NCBI GenBank assembly: GCA_016715245.1
Contig: JADKAS010000010.1
Location: 66,228 to 130,227, forward strand
From: Saprospiraceae bacterium
GTDB taxonomy: Bacteria; Bacteroidota; Bacteroidia; Chitinophagales; Saprospiraceae
Direction: 5' to 3'
Length of the DNA stretch: 64,000 nt
In this document: positions 8,475 through 18,354 of the stretch, in pieces
Layout of the letters: every line of letters starts with the position of its first letter
Numbering within the stretch: position 1 is the first letter of the stretch
Position numbers and translations under genes: made by a program
The notes under the pieces: model-generated
What the model was told of the DNA's origin: nothing
What the model saw: the letters and a program-made list of their open reading frames with translations, nothing else
The model's database searches: none

Positions 8475-11348
8475 ATGAATAAAGTAAAAATTCTTTTTTT
8501 CTTTTTTGTAAGTATGTTTATATGGTCACAACATCTGAACGCACAGGTTCAGAAGGTCCAGTATTTTATGAAATACAATGAAGAAAAATGTCTGTTTGAC
8601 TTTCACATTGTCATAAAAGAGGGTAGGGCTATCTCCGGCCAGCACAGAGCACAATTGAATGCACAATATTCAGTTATCGTACCAGCAGGCAGTACCGTCA
8701 TCATGGCAGAAAAACATATGCCGCTTCAAAGCAATCTTCAATACAATGGCACGGTGCCGATGGACTGGAAACTCGCCAGTACTATTCTTGCTCCTGCTGT
8801 TCAGCCGGAATCCGATTTTTACAGTATTGTACCTACTTTGGCACCAACATCATTCTACAATAATCTGAATCAGAACGACACGGTCAAACTTTTTTCATTA
8901 TCCATTACACCTATCACTGATTGTGGTAAAGGGGTACGCATTTTTAATAATCAGACTGATCCTGGTCCTTTGGCAGCAGGAATGAATGGTAGTAATTTTT
9001 CGAATGGATTTACAATAGGAGGGATTGCCAATAAATATGACAGTAATTTGGCTTCTGAAATGCCGAAAAGGCCGGTTATAACCTCTTTACAATCATTATG
9101 TACCAATGGAATAGCCATAGAAATTAAAGCAGATGCTCCGAATACAACCTGTCAGCGTTCATTGGTGTATGCGTGGAAAGGTCCTGAAGGATTTTATTCA
9201 GATCAACAAAATGTAAGTATACCCGGAGCAGGATTGTTACAAAACGGAAAATATTATATCACGGTAAAAGACACTATTGGATGCAGTGTTACAGATAGTG
9301 TGATGGCCTACTCCAAACCCGATGCAGGTAAAGATGCTCTTGTCAAATGTTTTGTGACAGGAACGACGACATTAAAAGCAAAAGGCGAGGGATACTGGTC
9401 TTTTGCTGCAAATAATCCGGGAACGGCCACCTTGTCGGACACGAGTAAAAATATTACCGTGATTTCAGGATTTACCGCACAAGGATTATATGGATTGATA
9501 TGGAATGGTTTGGGTTGCACGGATACGGTGTCTGTGACAGTCCAGAATGTTTGTGACTGCAGTTTTTCCAATACATTGGAGATTCCTGATGATTATACGT
9601 ATTGTTCGAGAGTAAATGATATGGTTTTAAAAGGAAATCAGGTTGTAGAACCGGGAGAGTATCTCTGGTTATACAAAAATAACACAGGAAGTTTTAAACC
9701 TGCTCCGGGAATCAATAATACAAAAGATTATACCGTAACACAACTGATGGCAGGAGAACATTCATTTGCCAGATCGTATATCAGAACAGGCGTACCTGTT
9801 TGTAAAGACACCAGCAATTCATTGTTTTTGATAATTTCATCTACAATTGATGCGGGATTAGATGCCGATTTATTTTGTTATTCGTCGGATACGGCATTTA
9901 TTCAGGCAAACGGACAGGGACATTGGGTTCAGGATTCATCGAGTATGGGGATTTTAAAAATAGTGCAGTTTGGAAATCCGCAACAGACATTTTATGATTT
10001 TAAGGAAGCCGGTGAATATACCCTTTATTGGGTAAATGAATCATGTACAGATACGGTTAGTGTTTTTGCCAATCCTTATTGTGGTTGTCATGAAGCCAAC
10101 GGCGGGGAAAATCTGACTGCTTGTGCAGGAGACACCATCACGATAGAAGGAACATGTGTTGTCGGCACATGGAGGAGTTTGGCAGCCAATCCGACGGGAG
10201 CAAGCCTATTATCCATTCAGGATGGGAAAACCGATATTTATTTCAGCAGAATGGCACAAGGTGTATATTCTTTTGAATATACAGTATTTGATACCCTTAC
10301 TGATACCGTCTCGGTGACAGTCCATACACCACCTGTCATCAATGTCGGAGAGGATTTCGGTTTTTGTGAAGGCAGCCCAGCAGTTCTTCTGGTAGCCGGA
10401 GGTGGAGTGCAATATCTTTGGTCAAACGAAGAGACATCTTCCAATATTATGATATCACCCTCTGCAACTACAACGTACCGGGTAACCGGTTTTTCTGAAC
10501 ATGGTTGTGCATCGGTTGATTCAGTCACGGTATTTATCCTTCCCAAACCGGCTGGAATTATTCCTGTGTTACCGATTTCTAATGCGGGAACAAATGTACA
10601 GCTGCAGTCCGGTGTATGGACAAATGCGGTGCAATATTTCTGGCAGGGTCCAAATAATTTTAGTTCCACTTTACAAAATCCGGTCATACAAAACGTCAAT
10701 AACAGTCAGTCAGGTATCTATACACTTACGGTAACCAGTGCCGGTGATTGTGTATCCACTGCTTCAGTTAGTTTGTCAGTAAATCAGAACCCACTGCCGA
10801 TTTACATCTCCCAATTTTCAGGGGAGTATATCAAAGAAAAAGAGTATATCCAATTACAATGCAAAACAGAATACGTCATCAACCATGATTATCTTTTGTT
10901 CGAAAAATCTGAAGATGGGTTGTTTTTTGAAAAACTGGAAACTGTGTATACTAACGGTAAGTCGGGAAAATACCAGATATTCGATCACGATGTTGAAAAT
11001 GGTAAAACGTATTACTACAGGGTCGTCAGTTTTGATCTGGACGGAACTTTTCAAATTTTCGAAACCATTTCTGTTAAAGCAGATGATGTTGAAACTATTT
11101 CGGTGCATATGTATCCTGTTCCCACAAGGGATTATATTCAGTTATCGTTTTCAGGCCATTTTAAAAATGATCTTGTTGAAATAGAAATAATTGGACTGGA
11201 CGGCACAAGTCTGTACAGTCAACAACATACTATTCAAACCGTCATAAGACTTGATGATATTTTTGCCTATCATTCGGCACCCGGAACTTATTTTCTAAAA
11301 TTAGTCGTGGGAGACCAGGTCATCATCCGACCTATAATAAAAATATGA
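8475..11348 (+). CDS. Giant-family surface protein 1, T9SS type A
   Basis: A 957-residue secreted protein and the smallest of four neighbouring paralogues. Residues 1-23 are a signal peptide ending LNAQ. Residues 24 to about 205 are the family N-terminal domain (NAQYSVIVP, MPLQSNLQYNGT, LAPAVQPESDFYS, NDTVKLFSLSI, FSNGFTIGG). Next come an Ig/PKD-like module (to about 285) and two of the long modules seen also in protein 4 (TGTTTLKAKGEGYWSF, then the CDC-linked block with EYLWLYKNNTGSFKPAPG). After these follow a short cysteine-containing repeat (GEDFGFCEGSPAVLLVAGGG) and a fibronectin-like segment (YYYRVVSFDLDG). The last 75 residues are a T9SS type A sorting domain (MYPVPTRDYIQLSF ... GTYFLKLVVGDQVIIRP). 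The inferred role is a surface-attached or released adhesin or matrix protein. Confidence 0.82.
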   Translation: MNKVKILFFFFVSMFIWSQHLNAQVQKVQYFMKYNEEKCLFDFHIVIKEGRAISGQHRAQLNAQYSVIVPAGSTVIMAEKHMPLQSNLQYNGTVPMDWKLASTILAPAVQPESDFYSIVPTLAPTSFYNNLNQNDTVKLFSLSITPITDCGKGVRIFNNQTDPGPLAAGMNGSNFSNGFTIGGIANKYDSNLASEMPKRPVITSLQSLCTNGIAIEIKADAPNTTCQRSLVYAWKGPEGFYSDQQNVSIPGAGLLQNGKYYITVKDTIGCSVTDSVMAYSKPDAGKDALVKCFVTGTTTLKAKGEGYWSFAANNPGTATLSDTSKNITVISGFTAQGLYGLIWNGLGCTDTVSVTVQNVCDCSFSNTLEIPDDYTYCSRVNDMVLKGNQVVEPGEYLWLYKNNTGSFKPAPGINNTKDYTVTQLMAGEHSFARSYIRTGVPVCKDTSNSLFLIISSTIDAGLDADLFCYSSDTAFIQANGQGHWVQDSSSMGILKIVQFGNPQQTFYDFKEAGEYTLYWVNESCTDTVSVFANPYCGCHEANGGENLTACAGDTITIEGTCVVGTWRSLAANPTGASLLSIQDGKTDIYFSRMAQGVYSFEYTVFDTLTDTVSVTVHTPPVINVGEDFGFCEGSPAVLLVAGGGVQYLWSNEETSSNIMISPSATTTYRVTGFSEHGCASVDSVTVFILPKPAGIIPVLPISNAGTNVQLQSGVWTNAVQYFWQGPNNFSSTLQNPVIQNVNNSQSGIYTLTVTSAGDCVSTASVSLSVNQNPLPIYISQFSGEYIKEKEYIQLQCKTEYVINHDYLLFEKSEDGLFFEKLETVYTNGKSGKYQIFDHDVENGKTYYYRVVSFDLDGTFQIFETISVKADDVETISVHMYPVPTRDYIQLSFSGHFKNDLVEIEIIGLDGTSLYSQQHTIQTVIRLDDIFAYHSAPGTYFLKLVVGDQVIIRPIIKI

Positions 11349-12147
11349 CATACGTTTAAAGCAGATAATCATTACCTGAATAGTGGTATTTCTGTTTTAC
11401 GGTGTCTATAAATTAGAGAAGTGTTATAATGTTACAGTGCAAAACCCCATTTTATAGTAAAAGAATAGTGAATAGTTTCTTTTAAAAAATCCCAACCAAA
11501 GCAGATCAAAACATAAAGCTTTTTCCCCAAAATTATGTTGCCTGAAGCACTTGCATTTTTTATTCAGAAGGTGTCACGATGAGGGCACCATTTGTGTAAA
11601 AACGTTTGTGACAATTATCTTCAATACATAATTATCAGCGGTTAAATATGGTCATGCAATAAATTGAATAATGGCCAATTAGAAAAGTGCATTATACTAA
11701 AGGTGGAAATTTTTTTAAAAAAAAGTGTAAAAAGATTTTTATATTATAAATATTTATAATACATTTGTCACTATTAATCAGATTAAAATCTGATAATTTA
11801 CCTGATAAGAGTGAGGTAGAACTTCAAATGTTTTTATAATAATCATATCATGAATTTATTATATATATGAAGTTTTATCAAATAACAATTTTTAGTTGTC
11901 TCCGGTTGGTGCTGTCCGCATTCACCCGGATTCACTTTTTTGGTAAAAAATATATATCCCGTCCAAAACAGTGCTATTCATTTTTGAAAAAAAATGAATA
12001 TAAAATATTAAGTGCAGAATTTATTTCAACAATAATTTCTTTCCTGTTGAGATACAGGCATCCACCAAACAAACCTCATCCTGGAGATGGAACAAATGAA
12101 AATTCTTTTTTTAAAATAAAACCTTTAAATATTGTAATAATAACAAC
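11349..12147. other. Intergenic region before giant gene 2
   Basis: About 800 bp, very AT-rich. A palindrome (attataaatatttataat) spans about 11743-11760 and is directly followed by TACATTTG (11760-11767), a perfect -7 box match, but without a -33 TTG and 380 bp before the next ATG. An open frame at 11867-12151 has no recognisable protein character and overlaps the start of the real gene by 4 bp; I do not accept it as a gene. Confidence 0.4.
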
Positions 12148-15100
12148 ATGAAGACCAGAATTTTTTTAGCGGTTGCATTTTTATGCAGCCTATTCTTAAC
12201 CCCAAATGTACAGGCTCAGGTGACCAGCGTCAACTATCAGCTTAAGTACAATACCGATTCTTGCCGGTACGATGCCTTCATTATAATAAATGCAGGTACC
12301 GCGACCTCAGTTGCGAGAAGAACGCAAACAAACGCGCAATATTCGATTGTGGTTCCTACAGGAACCGGAATTTCAGTTGCACGTAGCTACATGCCCTTAA
12401 AGGACAATCAAACCTATACGGGTACAGAACCAGCACCGTGGACCATTACAACTTCGGTCATCGCCCCGGCGGCAGCACCGGATTATGATTTCCACTCTAT
12501 AACTCCTAACCTTGCTACAGCGTCACAGTACAATAACTTGGCGAGTGGAGACACGGTTAAGATTTTTAGTATTGATGTCGACCGTATCAATGCATGCGGG
12601 GACAGTATCTGGATATTCAGAAATGGAATAGATCCCGGATCCGGCGCACCTGGTATGGGAGGGGGTGACTTCAGAAATGGTTTTACTATCGGTGGACCAT
12701 CACAAAGATATAATGCCAACTCTACGCAAAAAAATCCGCCTAAACCAGTGATTATCAGTGCGCTTACTACTTGTAGCGCAGGTATTGAAATTGATTTGAC
12801 GGCTACAACGACAGCTTGTCAGGGTGATTTGATATATGCATGGACAGGGCCTTTTTCATATTCTTCGACGACACAGGATGTGAGTATTTTCCCTTCTACC
12901 GTAAATAATATCGGTGATTATAAAGTCATTGTTACAGATTCATTGGATTGTAAAGACTCCATTACAGTAACTGTAACCAACAAACCGAATGCAGGTGCTG
13001 ATCAGATTGTCTGTGCTGGTTCTACCAATAACATTTCAGGAACAGACCCTACTTCGGGTACATGGAGTGCTCAAACAGGTAATCCGGCTGGAGCTACCTT
13101 GGGTTTACTTCCTGCAGGTAATGCTACGGTAACATTTACCAATGCAGCCAGCGGGACATACAGATTTATATATGCTACCCCTACTTGCCAGGATACCATG
13201 CGATTCACTGTGAATGCAAAACCGGTAGTAGGTATTACAGGATCAAATAATATATGTAGAGGTGCAACTACTATGTTATCTCCGACATCAGGAGGTACAT
13301 GGGTAAGTAATAACCCTGGTGTTGCTTCTGTAACCAATGGAGGACTTGTAACCGGTCTTGCAGGCGGTTCAGCAACTTTTACATTTACTGACGGAAACGG
13401 ATGTACCAATATAACAAATGCAGTTACTGTCAACCCGCCGCCAACAGTGGCTATCAGCGGAACTTCAGCAGTATGTATAGGTTCAACGACCACCCTGATT
13501 CCTGCAACAGGAGGTACATGGGTATCTTTGTTCCCTCTTATTGCTACAGTTACAAATGCTGGTTTGGTTACCGGAGTTAGTGCGGGAACAGGCAGATTTG
13601 TTTTTACAGAAACAGCTACAGGTTGTATTTCTGATACACTAAATGTAACTGTCAGACCTGTTCCGACGGTTAGTATAGCAAGTACAACCATATGTATCTT
13701 CGGAACAACCACACTTACTCCAAGTTCAGGAGGAACATGGTTGTCTTCCAATCCTTTGATTGCTACCGTTTCCAATGCAGGTCTTGCTACCGGTGTTGGT
13801 GCAGGTAAAGTTGTTTTCAGATGGACCGAGACCACTACAGGTTGTCAATCCGCACCAACGGACTCATTAACGGTATTACCAAGTCCGACCGTATCTTTAG
13901 CGCACGCAACAAGATGTATCGGTGTAGGAACTACAGCTTCTGCCCTTCCGGCAGGTGGTACATGGGTTTCTCTTAATACATCCGTAGCAACAATTGACGC
14001 CAATACAGGAGCCATTACAACGCTTGCTTCAGGGATAGCCACTTTCAGATATACAAGTCTGAATGGATGTCAAAACACAACATCAGCTTTGACAGTAAAC
14101 CCTGGACCAACCGTATTGGCAGGATCCAATACATTATGTCCGGCAGGAACCACCAACCTTACGCCTTCAACTTTGGGTACATGGTCAAGTGCCACTCCGG
14201 CAGTTGCCACAGTAACCAATGTTGGTCTTGTAACAGCACTTACTGCAGGTACTTCTGTAATGACATATACTGAAACATCTACAGGATGTCAGGGATCTCT
14301 TACTATTACAGTACAAGCAAGACCACTTATCACAGCAGCATCTCCAAATCCTATTTGTGTTGGATTTACATCAAATGCAACCAATACAACAGGAGGAAGT
14401 GGAACATGGACAAGTTTGAGTCCTGCTATTGCTACTATAAACAACAGTGGTTTGATTACAGGTATATCTGTTGGTACAGCCAATGTGACGTTTACTTCGT
14501 CCACAACTTTCTGTACCTCTTTACCTACATCTATTACGGTCATTAATAAACCAGTAGTTAGTATTACCGGACCAACACAAGTATGTACAGGATTTACAAC
14601 AACATTATCACCAACATCCGGTGGTACATGGACAAGTAGTAATACTGCCGTAGCTACTGTGGCAAACGATGGTACGGTTACAGCAGTCGGACCGGGTACA
14701 GCCACATTTACCTTTACGCAGACAGGTGGTTGTGTTTCTGATCCTACAGCACCCATTACCGTATTTATAAATCCTCCGACATCATTTACAGGACCAAATG
14801 CAATCTGCGTGGGTCAGACTACAACAGTTACACCTACGACAGGTGGTACATGGTCTTCTTCAGATGTTGGCGTTGCTACCATAACCAATGCAGGTTTGGT
14901 TTCCGGAATTTCTGCAGGTACAGCACAATTGGTGTATACTCAAACCGCTACAGGTTGTGCGTCTTCACCATTAACGGTTACGGTCAATCCAAAACCAACC
15001 GTAGCTTTGACAGGACCTGGAAATATTTGTATTGGAGGTACTTCTACAGTTACACCTACTAGTGGTGGAGCATGGGCATCTTCAAACAATTTAGTGGCTA

Positions 15101-18100
15101 CCATTACCAATGGAGGGGTTATTACGGGAGTAGCGCAAGGAACGGCTATCTTCACTTTTACTTCTACAGCCGGGTGTCCTTCTGATCCGGTAATAAGTGT
15201 TGCTATTATGCCTAAACCTACCATTACCATGGGACCTGCCAATATTTGCGTTGGAACAACAACGACTCTGACAGCATCCACAACAGGTACATGGTCATCA
15301 AATAATCCAGGTATTGCTACAATTCATGCTACGACAGGTGTAGTAACTGGTGTGACTGCAGGTTTAGCAACTTTTAGATTTACGTCTACAGATGGTTGTC
15401 TTTCTGATAATTCAGGAATTGTAACCATTAATGATAAACCAATTGTCGTATTAAATGGACCAGCCAGTATTTGTGTGGGTAAAACCACTAATTTATCTCC
15501 AACAACAGGAGGTACATGGCAAAGTACAAATTTAGCAGTTGCCACCATTAGCAATGCTGGTCTTGTTACCGGAATTTCTGCGGGAACTGCAAGATTTATA
15601 TTTACAAATACATCTACCGGTTGTATCTCTGATACATCGGCAGTTGTCACCATAACACAAGGTCCTGCGGTATCCATTACCGGTGATGACGAATTGTGTA
15701 TCGGTGAGACGACAAACCTGTCTCCAAATTCAGGAGGAACATGGGCGTCCAGCAGTATTTTGGTTGCTACCGTAACCAATGCCGGTCTTGTTACAGCAGT
15801 ATCAGCTGGTCAGGCAACATTTGTATTCACAGATGCAGCGGGTTGTAAATCTGATCCTACTTTACCAGTGATTGTACATCCTAAACCAACAGTGGCTGTA
15901 TCAGGTCCTTCAACTATATGCGTTGGTGGAACAACAAACCTTTCACCTTCCAGTGGAGGTACATGGGCTTCCAGTGCTGCAGGAATTGCATCAGTTGATA
16001 ACAGTGGTTTGGTAACAGGTGTCAGCCCTGGTTCCGCAACCTTTATTTTTACAGATACAAATACGACATGTTCTTCTGACGCGACTTCACCTGTTACAGT
16101 AGCAGCGTCTCCGACGCCTACGATTACTGGACCAACGGATATTTGTATTGGCGGAACAACAACGTTAGCACCAGCAACCGGAGGTACTTGGGTAAGTAAT
16201 AACCCAACAGTAGCTTCCGTAACGAATGGAGGTATTGTTACTTCTATCGGACCTGGTAAAGTAACCTTTACGTTTACTTTGACTGCTACAGGTTGTACTT
16301 CAGCAGCACCTACAGATACTGTTAGTGTTTCAGCTTGTTTGAATCCTGACTTCAACGCAACTTTTGTTGACGTTCACGTTTTAGGTGATGTAAGTACAAA
16401 CGACTTTACAAGTCCTGGTACTGTATATGGTCCTTCTGCTATTATGGTTTCCAAACCAGCAGGTGCGGTGGATGTTATTTTAGTAAATGCAGACGGAACA
16501 TATGATTTCGTTTCAAATCTAGTGGGCAAATATGTATATACGGTAGCAGCCTGTACACCTCCTCAGGTTTCCGGTTGTCCTACAGCAGAATTGACCATTA
16601 CGGTAACCGACTTTGTGGATCCTTCTGCACAGCCGATTGCGAATGTTGATTTTGCAACCACGTTTAGAAATACAGCAGTTACGTTAGCCACTCTGGCCAA
16701 TGATGGTTGTATGAGAGTATCAGGATGTTCGTTGAATCCGGCTTCAGTGACGGTTATTACACCTCCTTCAAGTGGTTCTACATCAGTAAATATTGCCACT
16801 GGTGATATTACATACACACCTGCAAATAATTTTGTAGGCATTATTGAATATGTATATCAGGTTTGTGTAACAGGTCAACCTGCAAATTGTGCTACAGCCA
16901 AACAGATTGTTACCATTTCAGATCCTGCTGCGGATAATACAACCGTAGCACTGGATGACTTTGCTGTTGGTCCACAGGATACACAGATTTCAGGAAATGT
17001 AAGCGATAATGACAGTGACCCGGAAGGAGATTATCCTTTGGATGTAACACCGTATACAGCATCACCTGCAGAAGGAGATTTTGAACTTTTTGCAGACGGA
17101 AGCTGGACATTTGACCCTGCTGAGTGGTTTTTTGGACCGGTAGAATTTACTTATACTTCTTGTGATACGGATGGAGCTTGTGCTGATGCCACATTACACC
17201 TATTGATAGTACCGGATCTTACTATTAAAGTAAGAGTATATCTGGAAGGATCATTGATGGAAAATCAAGGCACTTCAGCTACTGACGGAAGGCCAATGAT
17301 GAGAGATAATCTCAGATTGAATCCATTTACTGGAAGGAGGGTTATTCCGAATTCAGATCCATTCAGATTCCCGGTTGAATCACCTGCTTTCCCTATTAAT
17401 GGCACAAACGCAGTAGACACAGTTGTTTTGGATATCGCTAACACATTAGGTAAACCGGCTTCCTGGGCTAATCCAGGTACATTGGTACCGTCATTCCAGC
17501 CTGTAAATACCGGAGTGATGACCAAGTTTGCTACGATTCCGAATCCATCCACTGTTTTTTCAGTGACAGGTCAGGAAGCAATAGTTGACTGGGTTTATAT
17601 TGAATTGAGAAGCAAATCAAATAATCAAACTATTATTGCCACCAGAACCGGATTGTTACAAAGAGACGGGGATGTTGTTGACCTTGACGGTATTCATGGA
17701 TTGAGATTCCCGGGTCTTTCAGTAGATGATTATTATGTTGTTGTAAGACATTTCAGACATTTAGGTGCCATGACGGATGCTCCGCAGACACCGGCACAGT
17801 TGTTTGATCTGGTTGACTTTACAACAGATGATCTTCCTGTTTTCGATTTCGGAACAAGCCACCCTGTTTATACAAGTGTTGACTTTTCCGGATTAGCCAT
17901 GAATTATGAAGTATACACCGGATATCGATGTTTATGGGCTGGAGACTTTGACGGAAACGGAAAAATCAAAGCCGCTAACCCTGGTGACGATTTGAACGTA
18001 GTATTCTTCGATGTTCTTGATTATCCGACAAACATACCACCTTATGGTAACTATAACGCCAACTTTGACTTTGCGTATGGTTATTTACTGGGTGACTTTG

Positions 18101-18237
18101 ACATGAATGGTAAAATCAAGTTTGACAACCCGAATGACGACAAAAACATGATGTATGTTCAGTTATTATTCTATCCGCTTAACCTTAACCAAGGTTACAT
18201 TGCAAACTTTGACTTTTTTATTGAGCAACTACCTTAG
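12148..18237 (+). CDS. Giant-family surface protein 2, BIG2 repeats
   Basis: A 2029-residue secreted protein. A signal peptide (1-24, ends VQAQ) is followed by the family N-terminal domain to about 205 (NGIDPGSGAPGMGGGDF) and an Ig-like linker. Fourteen tandem bacterial Ig-like (BIG2-type) repeats of about 74 residues span about 360-1395, each with the pattern GxxxICxG...TxLxPxxGGTW then VATVTNAGLVTGVSAGT. After this come a module beginning NPDFNATFVDVHVLGDVS (shared with protein 3) and two cadherin/Big_9-like domains (about 1500-1690; DNDSDPEGDYP). The C-terminal module contains VDWVYIELR, RDGDVVDLDG and YYVVVRHFRHLG. It ends in two EF-hand-like repeats, GDFDGNGKIK at 1932 and GDFDMNGKIK at 1982, resembling dockerin calcium loops. 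No canonical type A or B T9SS sorting domain is visible, unlike the paralogues. Confidence 0.82.
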   Translation: MKTRIFLAVAFLCSLFLTPNVQAQVTSVNYQLKYNTDSCRYDAFIIINAGTATSVARRTQTNAQYSIVVPTGTGISVARSYMPLKDNQTYTGTEPAPWTITTSVIAPAAAPDYDFHSITPNLATASQYNNLASGDTVKIFSIDVDRINACGDSIWIFRNGIDPGSGAPGMGGGDFRNGFTIGGPSQRYNANSTQKNPPKPVIISALTTCSAGIEIDLTATTTACQGDLIYAWTGPFSYSSTTQDVSIFPSTVNNIGDYKVIVTDSLDCKDSITVTVTNKPNAGADQIVCAGSTNNISGTDPTSGTWSAQTGNPAGATLGLLPAGNATVTFTNAASGTYRFIYATPTCQDTMRFTVNAKPVVGITGSNNICRGATTMLSPTSGGTWVSNNPGVASVTNGGLVTGLAGGSATFTFTDGNGCTNITNAVTVNPPPTVAISGTSAVCIGSTTTLIPATGGTWVSLFPLIATVTNAGLVTGVSAGTGRFVFTETATGCISDTLNVTVRPVPTVSIASTTICIFGTTTLTPSSGGTWLSSNPLIATVSNAGLATGVGAGKVVFRWTETTTGCQSAPTDSLTVLPSPTVSLAHATRCIGVGTTASALPAGGTWVSLNTSVATIDANTGAITTLASGIATFRYTSLNGCQNTTSALTVNPGPTVLAGSNTLCPAGTTNLTPSTLGTWSSATPAVATVTNVGLVTALTAGTSVMTYTETSTGCQGSLTITVQARPLITAASPNPICVGFTSNATNTTGGSGTWTSLSPAIATINNSGLITGISVGTANVTFTSSTTFCTSLPTSITVINKPVVSITGPTQVCTGFTTTLSPTSGGTWTSSNTAVATVANDGTVTAVGPGTATFTFTQTGGCVSDPTAPITVFINPPTSFTGPNAICVGQTTTVTPTTGGTWSSSDVGVATITNAGLVSGISAGTAQLVYTQTATGCASSPLTVTVNPKPTVALTGPGNICIGGTSTVTPTSGGAWASSNNLVATITNGGVITGVAQGTAIFTFTSTAGCPSDPVISVAIMPKPTITMGPANICVGTTTTLTASTTGTWSSNNPGIATIHATTGVVTGVTAGLATFRFTSTDGCLSDNSGIVTINDKPIVVLNGPASICVGKTTNLSPTTGGTWQSTNLAVATISNAGLVTGISAGTARFIFTNTSTGCISDTSAVVTITQGPAVSITGDDELCIGETTNLSPNSGGTWASSSILVATVTNAGLVTAVSAGQATFVFTDAAGCKSDPTLPVIVHPKPTVAVSGPSTICVGGTTNLSPSSGGTWASSAAGIASVDNSGLVTGVSPGSATFIFTDTNTTCSSDATSPVTVAASPTPTITGPTDICIGGTTTLAPATGGTWVSNNPTVASVTNGGIVTSIGPGKVTFTFTLTATGCTSAAPTDTVSVSACLNPDFNATFVDVHVLGDVSTNDFTSPGTVYGPSAIMVSKPAGAVDVILVNADGTYDFVSNLVGKYVYTVAACTPPQVSGCPTAELTITVTDFVDPSAQPIANVDFATTFRNTAVTLATLANDGCMRVSGCSLNPASVTVITPPSSGSTSVNIATGDITYTPANNFVGIIEYVYQVCVTGQPANCATAKQIVTISDPAADNTTVALDDFAVGPQDTQISGNVSDNDSDPEGDYPLDVTPYTASPAEGDFELFADGSWTFDPAEWFFGPVEFTYTSCDTDGACADATLHLLIVPDLTIKVRVYLEGSLMENQGTSATDGRPMMRDNLRLNPFTGRRVIPNSDPFRFPVESPAFPINGTNAVDTVVLDIANTLGKPASWANPGTLVPSFQPVNTGVMTKFATIPNPSTVFSVTGQEAIVDWVYIELRSKSNNQTIIATRTGLLQRDGDVVDLDGIHGLRFPGLSVDDYYVVVRHFRHLGAMTDAPQTPAQLFDLVDFTTDDLPVFDFGTSHPVYTSVDFSGLAMNYEVYTGYRCLWAGDFDGNGKIKAANPGDDLNVVFFDVLDYPTNIPPYGNYNANFDFAYGYLLGDFDMNGKIKFDNPNDDKNMMYVQLLFYPLNLNQGYIANFDFFIEQLP

Positions 18238-18247
18238 GTAGTTATAT

Positions 18248-18322
18248 AATGAATCCCGATCGCATTCCGTCCTGATTTCGGACATAGGACGGAATGCTTT
18301 CGAGATCGGGATTCATTTTTTT
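18248..18322 (+). terminator. Long two-stage hairpin terminator
   Basis: A compound inverted repeat. The outer arms are 18248-18261 with 18304-18317 (14 bp, perfect). The inner arms are 18262-18273 with 18286-18297 (12 bp, perfect). A 12-nt loop and a one-sided 6-nt bulge separate them, and a T run follows. It begins 11 bp after the giant gene 2 stop and ends about 33 bp before the start of giant gene 3, so it insulates the two genes. Confidence 0.85.
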
Positions 18323-18354
18323 AATCTCGTTTTTTTTATTATAAAAGTTAGGAA

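Noticed and set aside
11867..12151. Open frame of 94 codons before giant gene 2
   Set aside because: Composition is that of AT-rich non-coding DNA, no family is recognisable, and it overlaps the signal-peptide start of the real gene at 12148.
13071..16841. Long minus-strand open frames opposite the BIG2 repeats of giant gene 2
   Set aside because: They are Val/Pro/Thr-rich mirror images of the repeats; their periodicity equals that of the plus-strand repeats and no export signal or family motif is present.
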